The translations under genes and the position numbers were made by a program. Source: Actinomadura rubrisoli (GTDB taxonomy: Bacteria > Actinomycetota > Actinomycetes > Streptosporangiales > Streptosporangiaceae). Taken from it: a stretch of DNA of 64,000 bases. The stretch is taken from NCBI RefSeq assembly GCF_004349215.1, contig NZ_SMKU01000002.1, positions 1 through 64,000 on the forward strand. The letters run 5' to 3'. Under the pieces are notes generated by a model. The model saw nothing but the letters and a program-made list of their open reading frames with translations. It did no database searches and was not told where the DNA came from. Positions 32,975 through 39,601 of this stretch are shown in pieces (the first letter of the stretch is position 1; every line of letters begins with the position of its first letter).

Positions 32975-33211
32975 GTGAGCAACCGTGACGCCGAAAACTT
33001 CTGGACCGGGAACGGCGGCCACCTCTGGAAGACCGACCGGGGACCGGACAGCGCCTGCGCCCGCCCCGAGTGCGGCCTGTCCTATGCGCGGTGGAGCGGC
33101 GACCGGTGCCCGGCTGCGCCGGACTGTGACGCTGTGTTCGAGGGCGCGCGGTGCGGGCTTGAGCAGGGCCACGACGGCGACCACGAAGCCACGCTGGTGT
33201 GGGCGTCGTGA
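32975..33211 (+). CDS. small Cys/His protein
   Basis: A 78-residue protein with C-x4-C-x13-C and a C-terminal CGLEQGHDGDH motif, the small metal knuckle seen in actinophage proteins of unknown function. GTG start. Confidence 0.55.
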   Translation: MSNRDAENFWTGNGGHLWKTDRGPDSACARPECGLSYARWSGDRCPAAPDCDAVFEGARCGLEQGHDGDHEATLVWAS

Positions 33212-33483
33212 CGAGCCTCAGCGACCTCAACCGCGAAGAGTGGGCGGACAAGCCGTACTTGATCGAACTTCGCGGCGGCAGGATGGACGGCAACCGCTTC
33301 CGCAGGAACAAGTTGGCGATCACCTGGTGCGTCCCTGAGATCGTAGAGCCCAGCCTCGTAACTGACGCGGACGGGATCTTCCGACCAGAACTCGTCCCGC
33401 TCTCGATCTACCGGCGGACAGGGATAGTCACCGACGACGGCGTCCACATCTACCAGTTCGAGGGCATCGAGCTGATCAACTGA
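33208..33483 (+). CDS. small hypothetical protein
   Basis: A 91-residue protein beginning at GTG 33208 (4-nt overlap). Alternating beta strands with a few aromatic residues (YLIELRGGRMDG). It sits between sugar genes; no evidence for an enzymatic role. Confidence 0.55.
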   Translation: MTSLSDLNREEWADKPYLIELRGGRMDGNRFRRNKLAITWCVPEIVEPSLVTDADGIFRPELVPLSIYRRTGIVTDDGVHIYQFEGIELIN

Positions 33484-33492
33484 CGGATCGGG

Positions 33493-34206
33493 GTGACCGT
33501 GCCCTCTCCGATCCCGTTGCTGGTCCTGACGAACGGCCGCCCGGACTGCATCACCAAGACGCTCCGCTCCGCGGCCGAGCATCTTCGCGGTGCCGCCCCG
33601 ATGGTGATCCTCGACGACTCCGGCGACGATGTGTACGGTCGGTGGCTGGAGGACGAGTTCATCGGCGGCCCGCTGGACGGCCACGTCCTCCACCTCAACA
33701 ACCAAGAGCGCGGCTACTGGCGGGCAATGCAGGCCGTGTGGCGGTACGCCCGCTACGTCTTCGACTACATGGGCGTGGACAAGGCTTTCTTCCTCGAGGA
33801 CGACTTCACGTTCAACGGGGACGTGCACGTCGACGATCTCGCCGGCGTGCTGGACGCGCACCCGCACCTGATCCAGATGGCTCTGTTGCGGCAGCCTTGG
33901 TTCGGCAACGAGGTCCGGCTCGGCGGGCTGATCGAAGCCCTCGAAGCGGGCGGCCAGGAGTTCACCGAGACCACCGACGGCACCCACTCGTGGGTCGAGC
34001 ACCGGGCCTGCTTCACTGGCAACCCGTCGCTGATCCCGCGACGCACGTTCGAGCGGGACTGGCCGGAAGGCAACTGGTCGGAGAGCAGGTTCGGCCGGGC
34101 GTTGTTCGCGGCCGAACCGGACGCGCATGGGGCGTACTGGGGCCGCCGCACCGACGCCCCTCGCGTGGAGCACATCGGCCACGAACGAGCCGGGTCCGAC
34201 TACTGA
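33493..34206 (+). CDS. glycosyltransferase (GT-A-like)
   Basis: A 237-residue GT-A protein. N-terminus LLVLTNGRPDCITKTLRSA is the donor-binding start, VILDDSGDD and FFLEDDFTFNGDVH are acidic motifs, the second holding the DxD-type metal site. The C-terminus reads GHERAGSDY. It overlaps the convergent HTH gene by 7 nt. Confidence 0.75.
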   Translation: MTVPSPIPLLVLTNGRPDCITKTLRSAAEHLRGAAPMVILDDSGDDVYGRWLEDEFIGGPLDGHVLHLNNQERGYWRAMQAVWRYARYVFDYMGVDKAFFLEDDFTFNGDVHVDDLAGVLDAHPHLIQMALLRQPWFGNEVRLGGLIEALEAGGQEFTETTDGTHSWVEHRACFTGNPSLIPRRTFERDWPEGNWSESRFGRALFAAEPDAHGAYWGRRTDAPRVEHIGHERAGSDY

Positions 34207-34499
34207 ACCTCGTTGCTCTCGCCGAGCATGTTGTAGACGGTCTGCCGGGCCAGCCCACTGTGGTTGATGATCGCCTGAGGCTGGGTGTCGCCTTCACCGT
34301 TGTGCCGCGCAGCGCGGACGGCGGCGTCCATGTACCGCATGATGTGTCGGACCTGCTCGCGTGCGGCCTTGAGGTCTTCGCCGAGGAACTGGAGCGTCTG
34401 TAGCGCATCGACCTCGGTCTCGAACTCGAAGACGGGCTCCTTGGTCCAGTCGAGGTCGGTCTCGATGTCGATCGGGCCGGTGAAGGTGATCTTGGCCAT
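34200..34499 (-). CDS. leftward HTH regulator, probable owner of the GTCTA operator
   Basis: A 99-residue protein from ATG 34499 (an upstream in-frame ATG at 34511 is an alternative). The C-terminal 30 residues, INHSGLARQTVYNML, form a short HTH; the rest is acidic and helical. It is transcribed leftward from the two-site operator region at 34517-34570, so autoregulation is the simplest idea. It is convergent with the preceding glycosyltransferase. Confidence 0.65.
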   Translation of the reverse strand: MAKITFTGPIDIETDLDWTKEPVFEFETEVDALQTLQFLGEDLKAAREQVRHIMRYMDAAVRAARHNGEGDTQPQAIINHSGLARQTVYNMLGESNEVQ

Positions 34500-34516
34500 G
34501 GTCGCTCCCATGCATT

Positions 34517-34570
34517 GTGTCTAATAGTAGACACTTTAGATTGTGAGCGGCGACCTGTCTAGTGCTAGAC
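34517..34570. promoter_or_regulatory. two copies of the operator GTCTA-N4-TAGAC
   Basis: Two sites share one architecture: GTCTAATAGTAGAC at 34519-34532 (arms extend to GTGTCTA/TAGACAC at 34517-34534) and GTCTAGTGCTAGAC at 34557-34570. Centres are 38 bp apart. They sit between the leftward HTH gene and the rightward exoribonuclease, overlapping the best promoter positions on both sides. Confidence 0.75.
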
Positions 34571-34660
34571 ACCTCCAAGCCCCCGGTCTGTCGTCGCCTC
34601 GTGGAGTGGGGTCGCCACGGCAGACCGGGCCCACCCACTCCACCCGAGGGACCCCGGAAG

Positions 34661-35224
34661 ATGCGCTTCTTCTACGACACCGAATTCATCGAGCGAGGCC
34701 CCACCTACCCGCTCGACCTAGTCTCGATTGGGATCGTCGCCGACGACGGCCGAGAGTTCTACGCCGTGAGCGCCGAGTTCGACCAGCGCGCACTGCTGTC
34801 CAACCCGTGGCTCGCCGAGAACGTCTGGCCGTCGCTGCCCACGACGGAGCCGCGCCAGTACCGCGACAGGCTCGCCCCGCATGGGCGCCTCGACCTCGAC
34901 GACCCAACGGTCCGGACCCGCGCCCAGATCGCCCGCGCAGTCCGCTCCTTCATCCTCGGCGACCACCCCGACGAACTGCCGTACGTGGAGCTGTGGGCAA
35001 ACTACGGCGCCTACGACCACGTCGCTTTGTGTCAACTGTTCGGGTCGATGGTGGACCTGCCCGATGGCATGCCGATGTTTACTCGCGACCTCCAGCAGGA
35101 GGCCGCACGGCTCGGTCTCAAGGACGCTGACCTTCCCAAGCAGTCTGAGGGGCTCCACAACGCGCTGGCCGACGCCCGCCACAACAAGGTGGTCGCGGAG
35201 TTCCTCAACGCTCAGGTTGCATGA
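34661..35224 (+). CDS. RNase AS-like 3'-5' exoribonuclease (DEDD)
   Basis: A 187-residue DEDDh exonuclease. Exo I is RFFYDTEF (D6, E8), a mid-protein Asp is in NYGAYDHVAL (about 125), and Exo III is LHNALADARHN with His and Asp. It matches the actinobacterial RNase AS group, which trims poly-adenylated RNA. ATG 34661 has GGAAG upstream. An in-frame GTG at 34562 falls inside the second operator and would give a long Pro-rich leader, so I reject it. Confidence 0.8.
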   Translation: MRFFYDTEFIERGPTYPLDLVSIGIVADDGREFYAVSAEFDQRALLSNPWLAENVWPSLPTTEPRQYRDRLAPHGRLDLDDPTVRTRAQIARAVRSFILGDHPDELPYVELWANYGAYDHVALCQLFGSMVDLPDGMPMFTRDLQQEAARLGLKDADLPKQSEGLHNALADARHNKVVAEFLNAQVA

Positions 35225-35613
35225 TGATCCGCGCCTTCATCCGCGAGGACCTCCCCGGCATGTTCCTGGAGATCGCTCTCATCCAGGTGTCGGACGACAT
35301 GCCTCGCCGGATCCTGCGCATCGATGAGGCCGGCGCGAACACGACCTACCGGTGGGAGGACCTACCGGACCGTCCCACGAACGTCGCCCCGACGCTCCAA
35401 CTCGGTGACAGCGAGGCCCGCGCGCTGCTGGAGGCGCTGGGACGCCACTACAGCGGCGGCTCCGACGTCCGTGCCCTCCGAGCCGACCTGGACTACGAAC
35501 GCAAGCGCGTAGACGAGCTGATTGCCCTCATGGGCGCCGTCATCGCCAACGGGATACAACGACCGCCGCGCCGCCCGCCGGATCCGCTGATTCGGAAACT
35601 GGCCGGGGAGTAG
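35221..35613 (+). CDS. hypothetical protein behind exoribonuclease
   Basis: A 130-residue protein starting in a 4-nt overlap. Mixed strands then a helical C-terminal half with a heptad-like run (LRADLDYERKRVDELIALM). Likely co-expressed with the exoribonuclease under the same operator. Confidence 0.55.
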   Translation: MMIRAFIREDLPGMFLEIALIQVSDDMPRRILRIDEAGANTTYRWEDLPDRPTNVAPTLQLGDSEARALLEALGRHYSGGSDVRALRADLDYERKRVDELIALMGAVIANGIQRPPRRPPDPLIRKLAGE

Positions 35614-35615
35614 AC

Positions 35616-35795
35616 GTGACCACCGCCGACGAGGCCCATGTCGTCCCGCTCAACGACCTGATCGAACACGACACCGAAGGCGACTGCGTCTGCGTACCCG
35701 AGGCACGCCCGGTGACCCGCGATGACGGTTCGATTGCATGGCTGATGGTGCACCACTCGTTGGACGGGCGCGAGACCTCGGAGCAACTGCAGTGA
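35616..35795 (+). CDS. small conserved actinophage-type protein
   Basis: A 59-residue protein with the layout HVVPLNDLIEHD, then GDCVCVPEARPV and VHHSLDGRE. That plan recurs in actinophages upstream of late genes and has no assigned role. GTG start, and the stop overlaps the next GTG. Confidence 0.7.
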   Translation: MTTADEAHVVPLNDLIEHDTEGDCVCVPEARPVTRDDGSIAWLMVHHSLDGRETSEQLQ

Positions 35796-36493
35796 CCCGC
35801 GTCCTCGTTGGCATTCCGTGGCGCCACCAGCCGCACCGCGTCTACGCCCACGACCTGACCGTCCAGCGCTACGAGGAACTGCTGCCGGACGCGACGGTCC
35901 TGGACTTCGACACCGAGCACGAGCAATTCTGTCTGGCTGGCGCGAGGAACTTGGCGGTCCGCTTCGGCGAGCGCGTCAGAGCCGACGTCATCGTCCTCGC
36001 CGACGCAGACACCCTCCCGGAGCGAGAGCCGCTCCTCGCCGCGATCGAAGGCGCCGCTCACAGCAGCGTGGTGCATCTGCCGTACACCGAGTACCGGTCG
36101 CTGCGCCGCGACGGCACCGACCAGTTCCTCGTCGGCGTCCCGTTGCAGGAGTGCAGCCACCTGGTCGTGGACGGCGCCTGCTCCGGCGTCTACGTCACCA
36201 CACCCGCCACCTGGGGGGCCCACGGCGGCCAAGACGAGCGATTCCGCGGCTGGTCGCCAGAGGACGCTGCCTGGATGGCCGCACACACGACCCTCCTCGG
36301 CGACCCGGTCCGCCACAGCGGACGCGTCTACGCCCTCCACCACGACTCACCACCGAAGACCGGCCCCGACCACGAAGCCGGCTACGCGCTGGTCTACCGC
36401 TACCACCAAGCCCAGGGCGACCTGGCCGCGATGCGCCGCCTGATCGCCGAGGCCGAGACCTGCAACAAGTCAACATCCGCCACCGGCGGGTAA
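35792..36493 (+). CDS. glycosyltransferase (GT-A, GT2-like)
   Basis: A 233-residue enzyme. N-terminal VLVGIPWRHQPHRVYAHDL, the metal-binding VLADADTLPE (DxD, about 68-77) and GWSPEDAAWMAA (about 155-166), where ED is the general base motif of GT2-like enzymes. It is the third transferase of the cassette. Start is GTG 35792 in a GTGA overlap. Confidence 0.75.
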   Translation: MTRVLVGIPWRHQPHRVYAHDLTVQRYEELLPDATVLDFDTEHEQFCLAGARNLAVRFGERVRADVIVLADADTLPEREPLLAAIEGAAHSSVVHLPYTEYRSLRRDGTDQFLVGVPLQECSHLVVDGACSGVYVTTPATWGAHGGQDERFRGWSPEDAAWMAAHTTLLGDPVRHSGRVYALHHDSPPKTGPDHEAGYALVYRYHQAQGDLAAMRRLIAEAETCNKSTSATGG

Positions 36494-36519
36494 GAGTGAT
36501 CATGGGCAGGTGATCCACG

Positions 36520-36753
36520 ATGGCCACCGAGGAGACCAGTCCCAGCGCAGCCGCAGCAACTCAACGCCTCCTGACCTATTGGGCGCATGGACCGGGCCGA
36601 GCAAAGATCATGCCTGAGGTTGAGGGCGCTTGGGATCGCTGCCATGTCGAGCTCGGCAAGTACATCCAGGGTCGGCAGCTCGATGGCTTCTGTGCCCGCG
36701 TGATTCATGAGGCCACGGGCCGCTGGCCTGGTCAGCATCGCGACAAGGACTGA
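36520..36753 (+). CDS. small actinophage protein upstream of terminase
   Basis: A 77-residue protein with the recurring pattern LTYWAHGPGRAKI...GAWDRCHVELGKYI...GFCARVIHEATGRWPG. In actinophages it regularly lies a little upstream of the HNH-terminase block, so a packaging-related role is plausible. Function unproven. Confidence 0.65.
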   Translation: MATEETSPSAAAATQRLLTYWAHGPGRAKIMPEVEGAWDRCHVELGKYIQGRQLDGFCARVIHEATGRWPGQHRDKD

Positions 36754-36759
36754 CTGGCC

Positions 36760-37071
36760 ATGGCGTACGGTCCACGCTCCGCCCGCACATCCCCGCTGCC
36801 ATCGGACTGGGAAAGTTATCGTCGGCCAGCTGTGCTCGAGCGCGACGGGTACGTATGCCAGTGGGAGATCAGCAGGGACGGCACGAGGTGCGGCCGTCCA
36901 GCGACGGACGTCGACCACATGGGTGCGGCCGATGACCACCGCCTCGAGCTCCTGCGTGCGCTGTGCGGGCCGCATCATCGGCGTCGCTCCGGCGCGCAGG
37001 GTGCCGAGGCGATGCACGCGCGGAAGATCCCTCGGCAGCGGCCAGTGGAGCGGCATCCGGGTCTGCTGTGA
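36760..37071 (+). CDS. HNH endonuclease next to terminase
   Basis: A 103-residue HNH protein. Zn/HNH features are RDGYVCQWEISRDGTRCG, then TDVDHMGAADDH with the catalytic His, and LLRALCGPHHRRRSG with the final metal His. HNH proteins just before terminase assist cos cleavage in several phages. The next gene in line is the small terminase, supporting a packaging role. Confidence 0.85.
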   Translation: MAYGPRSARTSPLPSDWESYRRPAVLERDGYVCQWEISRDGTRCGRPATDVDHMGAADDHRLELLRALCGPHHRRRSGAQGAEAMHARKIPRQRPVERHPGLL

Positions 37072-37448
37072 CCGGGTCCCGCCTGCCTATGCGGCCTTTG
37101 GTGATCATGGTGAGGCGATGGGCTGGCGCCAGTACGTTGAGGACGTCGTGAGGCATGCGGCGATCACGGCCGGGTGATCACGGCGGTGGCGATCTTGAAG
37201 GAGTGATCATGGCGACGATGACCCAAGATCAACTCTGTCAAGATCAAAGTCACGCTCCATGCAACCGGGCAAACCGAACATTTCTCGCACCAAGATCATA
37301 ACCTGGGGGATATCCCCAAGATCATCCACTTCCCGCTCCGGCAGGGTATTGGCGCCGCCCACGCCTACGGGTCTGGGGCCTTGATCAACTAGCATCCATT
37401 TGATCATCATCGTTCCTTGATCTTGTTTCGGAGGGATGGTGACTGATC
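37072..37448. promoter_or_regulatory. GATC-rich array before small terminase, candidate packaging site
   Basis: A 377-nt stretch without a convincing gene. It holds 13 GATC tetranucleotides between 37103 and 37448, including CAAGATCA at 37224, 37239, 37291 and 37317 and its inverted form TGATCTTG at 37418. TGATCATGG recurs at 37102, 37204 and 37444, plus an outlier at 36497. GGGGATATCCCC (37306-37317) is a perfect palindrome. Base composition is less GC-rich. Directly 5-prime of terminase, this fits a small-terminase binding or cos/pac site, or an origin. Confidence 0.55.
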
Positions 37449-37904
37449 ATGGCTGGACGCGGCCCCGCCCCCAAGCCCGCTGATCGCCGGGCACGCGCCA
37501 ACAAGGACACCGTCGGGCAGACGGTGCTGCGGTTCGAGCGCGCCGCACAGCCCGAGCTTCCCGACGACGTGGACTGGCATGACCGGACCCGGGACTGGTG
37601 GGCGATGTGGGGCCGGTCGGCGCAAGCCGAGACGTTCACCGCGACCGACTGGTCGTTTCTGCTGGACACGGCACTGATGCATCACGCGATGTGGAGCAAG
37701 GGGCAGTGGACCCTCGCTGCTGAGGTCCGGCTGCGGGTCGCGAAGTACGGGGCGACCCCTGAGGATCGCGCGAGGCTGAGGATGGTCTTCGCGGACGCGG
37801 ATGAGAAGGACGAGAAGCGTGCTGCGAAGGCGGGCGCGTCGGCGCGGGAGCGGTACGGGAAGCTGCGGGTGCTGCCGGCCGGTAAGGCGTCCGGGGGCGA
37901 GTAG
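37449..37904 (+). CDS. terS: terminase small subunit
   Basis: A 151-residue protein with the actinophage TerS opening MAGRGPAPKPADRRARANKD, a basic DNA-binding start, then helical oligomerisation segments. It recognises packaging DNA and activates the motor. ATG 37449 lies at the end of the GATC array. It overlaps the large subunit by one base. Confidence 0.85.
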   Translation: MAGRGPAPKPADRRARANKDTVGQTVLRFERAAQPELPDDVDWHDRTRDWWAMWGRSAQAETFTATDWSFLLDTALMHHAMWSKGQWTLAAEVRLRVAKYGATPEDRARLRMVFADADEKDEKRAAKAGASARERYGKLRVLPAGKASGGE

Positions 37905-39577
37905 TGCCCTGGCGCGGCCCGGAGTACCCGGGGGAGCTCCCGACGCTCGGCTACTACGCGCTGGACTGGTTCGCGGAGATGCTGATCGTCCCGGATGGTC
38001 CGGCGGCGGGGCAGCCGCTGGTGTTCACGCCGGAGCAGGCGCAGTTCGTTCTGGATTTCTACGCGGTGGATCCGCGGTTCGAGGGACCCGCGATCCGCGG
38101 CAGGGCGCTGGTGAACGCGCGGCGGATCCGGCGGGCGGTGTTGTGCCGGCCGAAGGGGCACGGGAAGTCGCCGCTGCTGGGTGCGCTGTGTCTGCTGGAG
38201 ACGCTCGGCGAGGTGGTGCTGGACGGCTGGGACGCCGATGGGGAGCCGGTGGCGCGGCCGTGGACGTCGCTGGGCTTCAAGGCCAAAGCACAGATCGTCG
38301 CTGTCAGCGAGGACCAGACGACGAATACGTGGGATCCGCTGCTGGAGATGGCCCGGAATGGGCCGGTGTACGACGAGTACGACATCGAGCCGATGGAGAC
38401 GTTTGTGAACGTCCCGCGCGGCCGGATCGAGTACACGACGTCGTCGGCGGTGTCGCGTGAGGGGTTCCGGCCGGTGTTCGCGGCGATGGACCAAACCGAG
38501 TCGTGGGTGAAGTCGAACGGCGGGCTGAACTTGGCGGCGTCGATCCGCCGGAACCTGGCGAAGGTGAACGGGTCGTCGGTGGAGACCCCGAACGCGTGGG
38601 TGCCTGGTCTGGACAGCGTCGCGGAGAAGTCGCATCAGGCGTGGCAGCAGCAGGTCGAAGGCCGCCTGAAGGGCGACGACGGGATCCTGTTCGACCACCG
38701 CGAGGCGCCACCGGACACCAACCCGGCCGACCGGGACTCGCTGATGGCGGGCCTGCGGGTCGCCTACGGCGATTCCGGGGACCTCAACGGCGGGCACGTG
38801 AACCTTGAGCGGATCTTGCAGGACTACTGGGATCCGGCGACGGACCCCGGTGAGGCCCGCCGGTTCTACCTGAATCAGATCGCGCCGGCGACGGACGCAT
38901 GGTCGACGCCACAGGAGTGGGCGGCGTGCGCCGACCCGACTGTGGTGGTCCCAGACAGCGCCGAGATCGTGCTGTTCTTCGACGGGTCCAAGTCCTCCGA
39001 CGCCACGGCGCTGATCGGATGCGACATGGAGACAGGGCATGTCTTCGACGCGGGCGTGTGGGAACCCGACCCCGGCGACCTGGACGACCAGGTGCCGGTG
39101 CATGAGGTCGACGCTGCGGTCGCGCGGGCGTTCGAACGGTGGCAGCCGGTGGCGTTCTTCGGCGACGTGCGGGAGTGGGAGTCGTTCGTCCACACGCTGT
39201 GGCCGGAACGGTACGGCGACCGGCTGCTGGTGATGGCGAACCCGCGGGGTCGGAACGCGGGGCCGGTCGCGTGGGACATGCGGTCGCGGACGCGGGACTT
39301 CACGCTCGCCGCGGAGACGTGCCACACCGAGATCGAGCAGCGGCAGTTCACTCATGACGGGTCGTCGCCGGTGGCGAGGCATGTGGCGAATGCGCGGCGG
39401 CGCCCGAATCGGTACGGCGTGTCGGTCGGGAAGGAGTCGCCGCGCTCGCCGTTGAAGATCGACGCGGCGGTGTGCGTGATCGGCGCGCGGATGGTCCGCC
39501 GGATCGTGCTGACCTCCCCTGAGTGGGCGAAGCGGACGAAGAAGAAAACCCGGACCGGCCGCGTCTACGGGTTCTAG
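37904..39577 (+). CDS. terL: terminase large subunit
   Basis: A 557-residue packaging ATPase-nuclease. Walker A is CRPKGHGKSPL (about residues 81-91), Walker B is FAAMDQTESW with D-Q-T-E in place of the usual DE. The nuclease centre has LFFDGSKSSDATAL (D360) and LKIDAAV (D520), where the two Asp bind metal. Start GTG 37904 overlaps the terS stop. Length is typical. Confidence 0.93.
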   Translation: MPWRGPEYPGELPTLGYYALDWFAEMLIVPDGPAAGQPLVFTPEQAQFVLDFYAVDPRFEGPAIRGRALVNARRIRRAVLCRPKGHGKSPLLGALCLLETLGEVVLDGWDADGEPVARPWTSLGFKAKAQIVAVSEDQTTNTWDPLLEMARNGPVYDEYDIEPMETFVNVPRGRIEYTTSSAVSREGFRPVFAAMDQTESWVKSNGGLNLAASIRRNLAKVNGSSVETPNAWVPGLDSVAEKSHQAWQQQVEGRLKGDDGILFDHREAPPDTNPADRDSLMAGLRVAYGDSGDLNGGHVNLERILQDYWDPATDPGEARRFYLNQIAPATDAWSTPQEWAACADPTVVVPDSAEIVLFFDGSKSSDATALIGCDMETGHVFDAGVWEPDPGDLDDQVPVHEVDAAVARAFERWQPVAFFGDVREWESFVHTLWPERYGDRLLVMANPRGRNAGPVAWDMRSRTRDFTLAAETCHTEIEQRQFTHDGSSPVARHVANARRRPNRYGVSVGKESPRSPLKIDAAVCVIGARMVRRIVLTSPEWAKRTKKKTRTGRVYGF

Positions 39578-39601
39578 CGACCCATCCTGCGAGGGGGTGC
39601 T

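Noticed and set aside
34562..34660. An N-terminal extension of the exoribonuclease from GTG 34562
   Set aside because: The GTG is inside the second operator, and the added segment is Pro/Arg-rich with no family support. The family starts at MRFFYDTEF.
37068..37151. 27-codon ORF after the HNH gene from GTG 37068
   Set aside because: It overlaps the stop by GTGA but has no ribosome site and no structure, and lies in the repeat region.
37207..37410. A leftward 67-codon frame in the GATC array
   Set aside because: It has an AAGGAA ribosome-like site and looks protein-like, but codons are low-GC and unlike the genome, and its GAT-C content comes from the repeat array. Kept as non-coding.
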